Source of the DNA: Cognaticolwellia beringensis
GTDB lineage: Bacteria; Pseudomonadota; Gammaproteobacteria; Enterobacterales; Alteromonadaceae
DNA length: 64,000 nt
NCBI RefSeq assembly: GCF_002076895.1
Contig: NZ_CP020465.1
Span: forward strand, 4,526,001-4,590,000
Reading direction: 5' to 3'
The notes below the pieces were generated by a model that was not told the origin of the DNA, did not search any database, and saw only the letters and a program-made list of their open reading frames with translations. Within the stretch, counting starts at the first letter, position 1; every line of letters begins with the position of its first letter. This document shows, one piece after another, positions 27,916 to 35,452 of this stretch. Made by a program: the position numbers and the translations under genes.

Positions 27916-28459
27916 CATCCCCTTTAATATTAGCTTAGATAAAGTTGATGTTTGGTTTCAAGATGAAGCACGCTTTGGCCAGCAAAATACAACAACAAGG
28001 TTATGGGCGAAAACGGGCAGTAGACCTAGAGCAGTAAGACAACAACAGTTCGAATATGCATACATGTTCGGGGCTGTTTGTCCTTCGACGGGCGCTACAG
28101 AGGCATTGATCTCACCCGTGATGAACAAAGACGTAATGAAAAAGCATTTAAAACAAATATCACGAGCCACACCCGAAGGTAGATATGCTGTTGTAGTAAT
28201 GGATGGAGCTGGTTGGCATACAGAAGACACATTTGAAGATTTAAAAAATCTAGTCATGATCAAGTTACCTCCTTATTCCCCAGAGTTAAATCCAATTGAG
28301 CAGGTATGGCAATGGCTAAGACAAAATTGCCTAGCCAATAGATGCTTTAATGGCTATGAAAATATAGTTGATGAATGCAGCAATGCTTGGAATATCTTCA
28401 GAAGTGACGTAAAAAGAGTAATGTCGTTATGTAATCGTGACTGGATTAATCTGATTTAA
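27899..28459 (+). CDS. IS630 transposase, C-terminal DDE part
   Basis: 186 residues holding the catalytic core: first Asp in WFQDEARFG, second Asp in VVVMDGAGWHT, and the Glu in LPPYSPELNPIEQVW, the standard DDE set. It overlaps the HTH frame by 17 bases in the +1 frame. The catalytic residues are intact, so an active enzyme would need either +1 frameshifting at CTTCCAGATGG or reversal of a one-base insertion. On its own it lacks DNA binding. Confidence 0.85.
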   Translation: METILNIPFNISLDKVDVWFQDEARFGQQNTTTRLWAKTGSRPRAVRQQQFEYAYMFGAVCPSTGATEALISPVMNKDVMKKHLKQISRATPEGRYAVVVMDGAGWHTEDTFEDLKNLVMIKLPPYSPELNPIEQVWQWLRQNCLANRCFNGYENIVDECSNAWNIFRSDVKRVMSLCNRDWINLI

Positions 28460-28503
28460 TGCTTATGCAGATTGGTATTACAAGTTATTAATTGAACTAC
28501 CTT

Positions 28504-29049
28504 ATGGAAATATTATCAAGTCTTTCAGTTTATTTAAGTAACCCGCGTACCTCTTTAAATAAGAAACTATTAAAGATTTGCACAACCATTAAAGCTGCTA
28601 TTCCTGAATGTGATCGTGTAAGTATTTGGCTATTCTGTAGCGACTATTCTGAAATGCTTACATTGATGTGTGTCGACGAAAAAGGTCAACAGTCGATAGG
28701 TGAACATCTAATTGCAAGTGATTATAAAGATTACTTTATTCATATTATAGAGAATGAGTTTTTAGTTGCTTCCGATGCAAGAGAAAATGAGATATCAAAA
28801 TGTTTTAACAATGGCTATTTTAAAGCACACGACATCCGCTCTTTATTGGATATTACTTTCAAAAAAGACTTTATTCCTTTAGGTATAATTTGCTGTGAAC
28901 GCACAGGTGATACAACAGAGTGGCAACCAGAAGATATTAAAATACTTAAAAGCATTTCTGTAAAGGCATCGCTATTTATTAGTGATAATGTTTCCGATAC
29001 TTATGCTAGTAAATCCAAAGAAGGTATAATTAAACTGCTAAATAGTTAA
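28504..29049 (+). CDS. Orphan GAF-domain protein
   Basis: 181 residues starting MEILSSLS. A single GAF domain covers most of it: ECDRVSIWLFCSDYSEM, the DARENEISKCFNNGYF helix, then LLDITFKKDFIPLGIICCE and TTEWQPEDIKILKSIS. This type usually precedes GGDEF or kinase outputs, but here the frame ends after the GAF with a short tail. It may act as a stand-alone ligand sensor or be a remnant of a longer protein. The ATG at 28504 is preferred to a TTG at 28492. It starts 28 bases after the IS630 end, so its original upstream region has been displaced. Confidence 0.75.
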   Translation: MEILSSLSVYLSNPRTSLNKKLLKICTTIKAAIPECDRVSIWLFCSDYSEMLTLMCVDEKGQQSIGEHLIASDYKDYFIHIIENEFLVASDARENEISKCFNNGYFKAHDIRSLLDITFKKDFIPLGIICCERTGDTTEWQPEDIKILKSISVKASLFISDNVSDTYASKSKEGIIKLLNS

Positions 29050-29124
29050 TTTTATTTATGAACAATTAACCCTAAATAAATATGTTATTCAAGCGGTTAT
29101 AAATCACATATATTCTGTAAAAAA

Positions 29125-29877
29125 TCACCTTCTAACTTGGTAACGACTTAAAGCCGCATCAATAATTCCGGCTAATATCAAAGCGACTAAAAGTAACTGG
29201 CCGGCAATGGCAGCAAAAATATCAGGCGCTTTCATTAAAGTTGACATCAGCGAGTCTTCGTAATAAAAAAACCATTGATGATCGCCAGGAAATATCACAG
29301 TGTGCAAATAATAGAATATGTGTGTAAAGCCCCATACTCCCAGCATAGAAACCACCAACAAAACCAAACAGACTAACGATACTAACTTTTGTTTTCCTGT
29401 TGGCATTCTCCTTATTGAACTGAGGCTTAATAGCTTTAGCTTACCAAAATATAATAGTAAAAAACTGAACATAAAAGTTAAATTAAACCACCAAATAGAT
29501 TCGACATTATCGAGTAAATTAGCAACATCTTGTAGGTGTTGCACTTCACTTTTAGTTAATAATTTTTTTACTCCAGCCTGTTGACTTACATAACTAATAT
29601 CGACTAAACCATCACCGTGTTTGTGAATAGATTGAACAATATCGGCAAACTTTGTTACATGTAATTTAATATCATTAACCGGAAAGTCACGTTTACCTTG
29701 CGTATTCTTAGGCACATTGGTGCTAATCACCTCATTAATTTGTAATGTGGAATACCAAAAGCCGTATAGAAAGTTAGTTGCTTTACTCGCTTGCCAACTT
29801 ATACCTAAAGAAAAAATGAGTAATGTTAAAGCAAAAATACACCAAATACATTGTCGAATGAATACATGTTTAAACAT
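29125..29877 (-). CDS. DUF1461 (Lit-like) integral membrane protein
   Basis: A 250-residue protein with four membrane helices (about 8-28, 125-145, 162-185 and 220-240) and an extracytoplasmic loop (about 35-118) rich in polar residues. The segment IFYYLHTVIFPGDHQWFFYYEDSL (described, not quoted in full elsewhere) with LH, FPGD and EDSL matches the pattern H-x2-FFPGN-x-W-F-x-EDSL of DUF1461. That family includes Lit, the lipoprotein intramolecular transacylase of Gram-positive bacteria. Whether this Gram-negative member acylates lipoproteins is unknown. Family call is from memory. Confidence 0.6.
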   Translation of the reverse strand: MFKHVFIRQCIWCIFALTLLIFSLGISWQASKATNFLYGFWYSTLQINEVISTNVPKNTQGKRDFPVNDIKLHVTKFADIVQSIHKHGDGLVDISYVSQQAGVKKLLTKSEVQHLQDVANLLDNVESIWWFNLTFMFSFLLLYFGKLKLLSLSSIRRMPTGKQKLVSLVCLVLLVVSMLGVWGFTHIFYYLHTVIFPGDHQWFFYYEDSLMSTLMKAPDIFAAIAGQLLLVALILAGIIDAALSRYQVRR

Positions 29878-30568
29878 GGAGATTATGAAGCCTTTTTGAT
29901 CATTGAGCGGAAAATTTTGTCCATCTAACTTGATAAATATGCATGCCCTTTACCGAGAAATTGGTGTTCGAATAACTCAATATTATAGTAATGCTAAAGC
30001 ACATAATAACAGTAGCATAACCCAATAAAAGAAAACTGAATTCATTAAATATTTCTTACATATATTTATCACAAACCATGGTCAATTGTATTATTTCAAT
30101 ACAAAACACATGCATTAGTGACAACTGGATAATTACATCAGTTTAGCCACCCAATTACATCAAAACTGCAAGTCATTATCATCCAATATTACCACCAAAT
30201 GACATCTGCTGTAGCCACTGAATTACATTAGATTTTCCGCTAATAAATAAGTTCACTTTGTGCATAGCTATCATCAGGATTTGCGTAAATAACGTCAGTT
30301 GATCCGACAAATCAGTCATTGGGGATTAGGGTAACTGGCTTAAAGACAAAAACTTCACAAATCCGACCTGATTTAGCCTTGAATTCACTACAAACAATAG
30401 TCCGCTTGGCCACCACAGCGGTCACTCAAACTTTAAATAATAAGGGCGGGAAATACGACAATTGCGGTCATAAATAAACATAAGTAAAGCTTGTATTCCC
30501 CCAATTTCACCAATTTCACCAATGTTGGTTGCAAACGCATTGTTTAGGAAGAGTTACGCAAAAGACAT
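29878..30568. other. Long non-coding stretch upstream of repeats and terminator
   Basis: No supported gene. It contains the TGTAATT-motif cluster at 30131-30230, a doubled AATTTCACC near 30510, and sequence unlike the flanking genes. It looks like decayed mobile DNA or an accessory boundary. Confidence 0.5.
30131..30230 (-). repeat. Cluster of TGTAATTnGGTGGC motifs
   Basis: Read on the minus strand: TGTAATTCAGTGGC (ending near 30229), TGTCATTTGGTGGT (near 30204), TGTAATTGGGTGGC (30146-30159) and a degraded TGTAATTATCC (near 30139). Similar motifs occur inverted at 33261-33300 on the other side of the Ig-repeat lipoprotein gene. Multiple short terminal copies are typical of IS21-type ends, but no transposase is present. 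Confidence 0.55.
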
Positions 30569-30591
30569 AAAAAAACCGTCAATCACGACGG
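30569..30591 (-). terminator. Rho-independent terminator of the Ig-repeat lipoprotein gene
   Basis: On the minus strand CCGTC, six-base loop, GACGG, then seven Ts. It lies 25 bases past the stop codon at 30616. Confidence 0.85.
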
Positions 30592-30615
30592 CTTTGACAT
30601 ACAGTTAAGTATTTC

Positions 30616-32748
30616 CTACATACATAGTCCCCAATTAATACCATCATCACTACATTCTGTGGTGCGTGTATTATCTTCATGTTTCGTTATACGAACCCAT
30701 TCATTGTCATTATTCGTATCAATCTGAACATCACTAGTTGTTTTGCGTTTACGCCAGTAACTCGCATCAATCTCTACAGCAGAATCAAATTCATAAGGAA
30801 GTGTATTCATATACGTAAACACATCAGTAGGGTCGAGAGCATCTGCTTTATCAACAACATTTATCCACGTCGATAACTCGTTAAAACTATCTTTATCATC
30901 ACGGAAGAAAAATACGCCGAAGTAGTTATGATCGTCTACTGAGTAACTGACTCTAAACGACCTTTCATCAGGGGAATCTATAGCATCAGGAATACAAGTT
31001 TCAATTGTCGGGTGATTCGCTGATGGTATCGAGTTGCTGATCTCGTATGTAATATCGTAGTTTTTAAGTATGACTCTTTCAATTACCCCACAACGATAAG
31101 TTAAGTTATCGTTGACATAAATATCATTCCTAATACTCAATACACCATTGTAATTTTGATCGCCCCAAGAAGAATCTACTCTTTCAAGCTTCGATAAAAC
31201 ATAATCAACTTGATCTAAAGCGCCTGTATCTTTTAATTTAACATCCTCGATCAATGTTTTATTCTCAAGAAATATAATCTCATCTCTATACCAGGCATGG
31301 TCTAAATTGTATAGCTCATCATTTTCTTTGCTCTGGTAAACGACAACACGAACTTCAGTTGCATTAGGGTATTGCTCATTCAAATCCAACGTATATTTGT
31401 AAGCGGCCTTTAAGCCTTTAACTATCTCTTGAGCGGCAACATACGCAAAAGAATTATCATCTAAGATGAAATCAGCAAACATTTGCTCTTCGGACAAATT
31501 ATAATGAGTAACAGCATTTAAAATAACACTTTCAACAACTGCTTTAATTTCATTGCGCAAAGCAATGTCGTCCATTAAATCTGAGCAACTAAGGTTACCT
31601 TTACCACTTCCTTGTAGCTTGCTTCGTAATAAGCCCCAAATACTCGACGTTAATGGTGAAATATGACGCAACTCATCATCAGATAACGTATCTATTGATG
31701 GTGGCAAGGCCATTTGGTAAGCGTCAGTTACGATTCCAGTGTCAGCATCTACAGCTCCCACAGGCACATCAACATATATAGTAGAGTATGGTAGGCACTG
31801 TTTCTGCTCTTCAGTAAACTCAAAGCTATAATCGCCCGCTTCGCCAGATAGAGTAGAAGGCTCAGTTTGTTCATCAAATTTGCCATTCCCGTTATAATCT
31901 AACCAAACAGTTGCACCTAATACATAACCATCAATAACTTTACCTGCAATGGTTGTGAGCTTTTCAATAACCGTCACGGCTCTAGTGACAGAAGATGAAT
32001 TACCAGAGCTATCAGTCGCTGTATAAGTTAATTGATATGAGCCAATAGTAGATGTGCTCACCTCTCCATCAACGATAACGGATACATCACCATCGACATT
32101 GTCTAGTGCTGTCGCACCTGCATCAACATACACCTCACCAAACTCAACTGTGACTTCAGTATCACCTGTTAGGGTTATTACAGGGGCGATAGTATCAACC
32201 ACATTAACCATTCTTGTAGCTGATGACGTATTGTCTGAATTGTCTGTTGCCGAATAAACTAATTCGTATACACCAATAATTGACGTATCTACCGCGCCAT
32301 TAACCATCACAGTAATATCACCATCGGCATTATCTAGCGCTGTTGCTCCTACATCCTCAAACAAAGCCTCGAATTGAACCGTCATTAATGCTTCACCTGC
32401 CAATGTGATAACAGGAGCAACACTATCAACCACATTAATCGCTCTAGTTGCAGACGATGAATTACCAGAACTATCGGTCGCTGTGAAGGTTAATTTATAT
32501 GAACCAACCGAAGATGTGTCCACCTCGCCATCAACGGTAACAGTTACATCACCATCAGCATTATCAATCGCAGCCGCACCTGCATCAACATAAGTGTCAT
32601 CATATTGAACGGTGATTTGTGCATCACCTGCCAGTGTTATAACAGGGGCAATAGTATCAGTAACAACAGGAGTAGAGGATGAAGAATCACTCCCCCCCCC
32701 ACAAGCAGAAAGAAGAGAGGCGAAAGCAAGGGTATAAAATAACCGCAT
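30616..32748 (-). CDS. Surface lipoprotein with three Ig-like repeats and a G-tract
   Basis: A 710-residue lipoprotein: MRLFYTLAFASLLSACGGG, with lipobox LSAC at Cys16. Three repeats of about 77 residues (about 30-262) each start TIAPVITLxGD or VAPVITLAGE, contain VDAGATALDNADGD and end SYxLTYTATDSSGNSSSATR; they are Ig-like/HYR-type (DUF5011) modules. A region with AGKVIDGYVLGATVWLDYNG follows (carboxypeptidase-like), then a C-terminal half of no recognised family with a DTNNDNEW motif near the end. Start chosen at 32748 because AAGGA stands 7 bases upstream and the lipobox is then well placed. Nine Gs after the Cys codon could allow slippage. Probably a surface adhesin or binding protein. 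Confidence 0.8.
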   Translation of the reverse strand: MRLFYTLAFASLLSACGGGSDSSSSTPVVTDTIAPVITLAGDAQITVQYDDTYVDAGAAAIDNADGDVTVTVDGEVDTSSVGSYKLTFTATDSSGNSSSATRAINVVDSVAPVITLAGEALMTVQFEALFEDVGATALDNADGDITVMVNGAVDTSIIGVYELVYSATDNSDNTSSATRMVNVVDTIAPVITLTGDTEVTVEFGEVYVDAGATALDNVDGDVSVIVDGEVSTSTIGSYQLTYTATDSSGNSSSVTRAVTVIEKLTTIAGKVIDGYVLGATVWLDYNGNGKFDEQTEPSTLSGEAGDYSFEFTEEQKQCLPYSTIYVDVPVGAVDADTGIVTDAYQMALPPSIDTLSDDELRHISPLTSSIWGLLRSKLQGSGKGNLSCSDLMDDIALRNEIKAVVESVILNAVTHYNLSEEQMFADFILDDNSFAYVAAQEIVKGLKAAYKYTLDLNEQYPNATEVRVVVYQSKENDELYNLDHAWYRDEIIFLENKTLIEDVKLKDTGALDQVDYVLSKLERVDSSWGDQNYNGVLSIRNDIYVNDNLTYRCGVIERVILKNYDITYEISNSIPSANHPTIETCIPDAIDSPDERSFRVSYSVDDHNYFGVFFFRDDKDSFNELSTWINVVDKADALDPTDVFTYMNTLPYEFDSAVEIDASYWRKRKTTSDVQIDTNNDNEWVRITKHEDNTRTTECSDDGINWGLCM
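32692..32700 (-). repeat. Nine-G homopolymer directly after the lipobox codon
   Basis: Nine Cs on the plus strand encode Gly-Gly-Gly right after the TGT of the lipobox. Gain or loss of one base would shift the frame within the first 20 codons and abolish the mature protein, the layout of a phase-variable gene. Confidence 0.9.
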
Positions 32749-33085
32749 AAATTTCCTTATAAAATATTTTATTGGAGCCACCTACGGCGGCAGAGTTTAA
32801 GTGCACTATAAACTAATAGAAAAAACAAGTCGTTATAACATTCTAACTCTATTAAAGCGATAAGTTTTTGCAGTGGTCAAAGGGGTCGTTGGTCACTATT
32901 TTATAGCAATAGTTACTTGAATTAATATTCCAATAATGTCGGCAATAGGTTCAAATATTCCAATAATAAATCAAATACCGACGGCAGCTTTGAGTTTAAA
33001 CCAGCCCCACAAGTGGCAGAAAATTTTGGCTAATATTGCCCTAAATACGCCCCTGAATTTGCAAAGGCTTACTGTCCGCAATTTG

Positions 33086-33117
33086 GCTATCAGTTGTTCT
33101 AAAGAACAACTGATAGC
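33086..33117. repeat. 32-bp perfect palindrome with AA centre
   Basis: Arms GCTATCAGTTGTTCT and AGAACAACTGATAGC flank AA. Weaker complementarity continues outward for about 15 bases each side. No T tract. It could form a cruciform or bind a dimeric protein; no gene starts close by. Confidence 0.85.
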
Positions 33118-33260
33118 TAACTTCGGCACTATAAAGCGCACAACGTGACCTTTAAATCTAGTGATTCCAACGACAGCAATAGGCTCCAAATGGCCCTTTC
33201 ATATAATCAATCTAATGACTGCTTTATAAAGTTTCTTCATTTGTTAAGTGGCAACGCTGT

Positions 33261-33300
33261 ATGTAATTGTATGGCCATAGTTGATGAAATTGGGTGGCAG
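33261..33300 (+). repeat. Two TGTAATTnGGTGGC-like motifs
   Basis: TGTAATTGTATGGC (33262-33275) and TGAAATTGGGTGGC (33284-33297). They are in the opposite orientation to the cluster at 30131-30230; the second matches that cluster's central copy at 17 of 18 bases over TTGATGwAATTGGGTGGC. Confidence 0.55.
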
Positions 33301-33602
33301 CCACACGTTATTTTCCAATAACTTATTAGGGTTGAAAACAGCATAATAATTGAAGAAATTTAACGCTGAATATCTAATTGTCTTTTTGTCTTATAACAAA
33401 TTATGTATTCCCTTTATCCCTAACACTAGTCAATTTTAGAATATGGCTGTAATACCATTTATTAGCTAGGTCGACTCTAGACGAAGGAAACAGCGCTAAA
33501 CAGGTTATTCTTTAATTAATAACGCTGTAATAAAATTTTTGACGCAGAATAACGAGTGGGATAAATATAAATCACATGCAACAGAAATAGATCAAATAAT
33601 AC

Positions 33603-33631
33603 TTGAAATAACAGCTCAATCGATATACTGT
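33603..33631 (+). promoter_or_regulatory. Candidate sigma-70 promoter of the SulA-like gene
   Basis: TTGAAA (33603-33608) with a 17-base spacer to TACTGT (33626-33631). The -10 lies inside the LexA box, so repressor binding would block polymerase. An alternative -10, TATACT at 33624, has a 15-base spacer. Confidence 0.5.
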
Positions 33632-33650
33632 ATGTTTATACAGTATATCG
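33621..33650 (+). promoter_or_regulatory. LexA (SOS) box
   Basis: TACTGTATGTTTATACAGTA at 33626-33645 fits the CTG-N10-CAG LexA consensus exactly, and the outer symmetry extends to CGATATACTGTA / TACAGTATATCG (33621-33632 and 33639-33650). It ends 12 bases before the start of the SulA-like gene. Confidence 0.9.
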
Positions 33651-33661
33651 AGGTTGGTACT

Positions 33662-34132
33662 ATGATTAACATCAATAAAATAGATTTAGAACTAAATAAC
33701 AGTAGCTTAGCTATAAATAACGCTGTAGAAAGTCCGCGTGAAATAAGTTTATCTTCTACATGGTGTAATATAGTACCTGTGAATAGTCCTTATGACTTAT
33801 CTGAAAAATACCAAGATATTTGTCAAAATCATCATGATGATAACAAATGGATTTTAATGATTAATCCTGAAAACAATTCACTAGAACAACTCTCTAGTAT
33901 GGGTAAAATTAATCCTGAAAAAATACTAAGAGTTAATGCAAATAAGGTTAATGTCAGCCTAGAGCATATTAAAAATACGTTATTAAAGGGTACTTGTTCA
34001 GCGATGATTTTGTCAGATACTAATTATAATGAAGCTCAACTAAGAGAAATATCGCGTTGTGCTGCTTTAGGAAAAACCCACTGTATTTTATTACAAAAAA
34101 CAGATTCTCAACAAACCAAGCAACTTCATTAA
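33662..34132 (+). CDS. sulA: SulA-like SOS cell-division inhibitor
   Basis: A 156-residue protein. The conserved C-terminal two thirds (KWILMINPENNSLEQLSS, INPEKILRVNANKVNVS, NTLLKGTCSAMILSDTN, EAQLREISRCAALGKTHCILL) follows the RecA-like SulA fold pattern; E. coli SulA is 169 residues. SulA binds FtsZ and halts septum formation during DNA damage. The frame is open from 33539, but that would put the LexA box inside the gene; the ATG at 33662, right after the box, is the real start. Isolated gene. Similarity is at the pattern level, so the name depends in part on the SOS box. Confidence 0.75.
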   Translation: MININKIDLELNNSSLAINNAVESPREISLSSTWCNIVPVNSPYDLSEKYQDICQNHHDDNKWILMINPENNSLEQLSSMGKINPEKILRVNANKVNVSLEHIKNTLLKGTCSAMILSDTNYNEAQLREISRCAALGKTHCILLQKTDSQQTKQLH

Positions 34133-34310
34133 TTCACTAAATTAGTTCAATGGGAGTATGCTAGCAATAGGTTAATCTGTAGATATTAATAGTATCCGCA
34201 TTGCGGTTATCAATAGGGCAAAAAAAAGGCCTGAAAAAGCTATAAATGATTAAACCATACTGGTGGTCATGATAAACTAGCTAAAATTTTAATAGCAATA
34301 GCCTATTTAC

Positions 34311-34799
34311 ATGTTATGTCCATGCGGCTCAGAACAAGCCTATACTGAATGTTGCCAACCATTTGTAATGGCAAGTAAACCCGTTAATTCCCCCGAACAA
34401 CTAATGCGTTCACGCTACTCTGCCTATGCAAGTAAACAAGCAGAGTATATTTACCTCACTTATGCAAAGTCTAGCCAAGTTGAGCAATCAGTTGAAGATA
34501 TTGCACAATGGGCTGCACAAACAACATGGTTAAAGTTAATTATTCACTATGCCAGTGATCATCAAAAAAATTTAGCTCGCAATGAGAATGCTCAAGTAGA
34601 GTTTTCCGCCTTTTATCAGCACAACGGTCAAATTTGGCAAATGCGAGAAATATCTAATTTTGTGATGGAAGATGGTAAGTGGCGATATCTTGATGGTGAT
34701 GTCTCAGATAGCAAATTGTGTAATAAGCCCAAAAGAAATGAACTTTGTTTTTGTGGCAGTAATAAAAAGTTTAAGCAATGTTGTGCAAAGAATTTTTAG
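34311..34799 (+). CDS. ychJ: YchJ-family SEC-C motif protein
   Basis: A 162-residue UPF0225 (YchJ) protein. SEC-C zinc motifs stand at both ends: CPCGSEQAYTECC (residues 3-15) and CFCGSNKKFKQCC near the C-terminus. Between them is an NTF2-like domain with LMRSRYSAYASKQAEYIYLTY and the FSAFYQHNGQIWQMREISNF stretch. Function unresolved. Its last four bases overlap the end of the convergent VC2046-like gene, so no terminator can separate them. Confidence 0.93.
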   Translation: MLCPCGSEQAYTECCQPFVMASKPVNSPEQLMRSRYSAYASKQAEYIYLTYAKSSQVEQSVEDIAQWAAQTTWLKLIIHYASDHQKNLARNENAQVEFSAFYQHNGQIWQMREISNFVMEDGKWRYLDGDVSDSKLCNKPKRNELCFCGSNKKFKQCCAKNF

Positions 34800-35329
34800 G
34801 CAACAGCATTCATTAATGGCGCTTTCACAATCGTTGTTTGTACTGCAGCTAACCAAGCCTGAGCATTAAAATCAGCCCTTTGTTGTGTTTTTTCAATTGA
34901 TTTATCTTGGTGTTTTTGTTGGCAATACAAACTTGTATTAGTCATAACAGACTGACTTATATGTTTGGCATCGTCACGAAATACTAAAGGTTTAGGGTTA
35001 AGCGAGTTAGTTAACCGTAGATGTTCTAACTGCTGTAATTCTATTAAGCTGGCCTGATTATACATACTTATATCTTCAACGTTATTTAACGCGATAGGCG
35101 CTTCTTTGGGTAATTGAAAATATTTTCGTAGTTGCGCTGATGTCGTGATTTTTTCAGCAGTTTGTGAAAGTGGTAACTTGAATTGGCTATGCGCTCTAAC
35201 ATCGTCTGTTAGCATAGCGAGTAGAAGAGAAAAATCAGCACGACGATCATGTTGAACACTTTCGCTAAGCTGCTCGCCTAACTGAAGTTCATGAACAAGT
35301 ATGTCGTTTGATAAAGCGTCTAGTGTCAA
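34796..35329 (-). CDS. VC2046/SO_2500-family protein
   Basis: A 177-residue protein without signal or membrane segments. VHELQLGEQLSESVQHDRRADFSLLLAMLTDDVRAHSQF (spread over residues 11-50) matches my recollection of the VC2046/SO_2500 family, restricted to gammaproteobacteria. Function unknown. The start codon is a TTG at 35329; no better ATG is present. Tail-to-tail overlap with ychJ. Confidence 0.65.
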   Translation of the reverse strand: MTLDALSNDILVHELQLGEQLSESVQHDRRADFSLLLAMLTDDVRAHSQFKLPLSQTAEKITTSAQLRKYFQLPKEAPIALNNVEDISMYNQASLIELQQLEHLRLTNSLNPKPLVFRDDAKHISQSVMTNTSLYCQQKHQDKSIEKTQQRADFNAQAWLAAVQTTIVKAPLMNAVA

Positions 35330-35452
35330 AATAATCTACTGTTTTACTGCTGATAATATTACTATCGGCAGCGTAATAAATTACTTTAATATTTCAGATA
35401 ACTAATAATTAATTTTTACAATAATTACAATCTGTTGGACAATTTTTGTGCA

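Larger units (their letters stand above)
27369..28475 (+). mobile_element. IS630-family insertion sequence
   Basis: About 1107 bases. Terminal inverted repeats CCAATCTGCACAA (27369-27381) and its near-perfect complement at 28463-28475 (one mismatch). Both sides are bordered by TA (27367-27368 and 28476-28477), the target duplicated by IS630/Tc1-type elements. It carries an HTH frame and a DDE frame that together equal one transposase. The element is complete at its ends, but its transposase is split by a frame change near 27890-27900. Confidence 0.85.
32749..33602. other. Long non-coding stretch with palindrome and repeats
   Basis: About 850 bases with no supported gene. Two short open frames on opposite strands here mirror each other because of the palindrome at 33086-33117. 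Also holds the direct repeat ATATTCCAATAAT (twice between 32924 and 32966), a related pair GCAATAGGyTCmAAAT near 32942 and 33176, and the motif copies at 33261-33300. Confidence 0.55.

Noticed and set aside
33061..33130. Integron attC-like site at the large palindrome
   Set aside because: No GTTRRRY/RYYYAAC core pair in the right places, no integrase and no gene cassette array.
32936..33189. Two short open frames on opposite strands
   Set aside because: They mirror each other through the palindrome, have no ribosome binding sites and no recognisable protein features.
33539..33661. N-terminal extension of the SulA-like protein
   Set aside because: It would place the LexA box and promoter inside the coding region.
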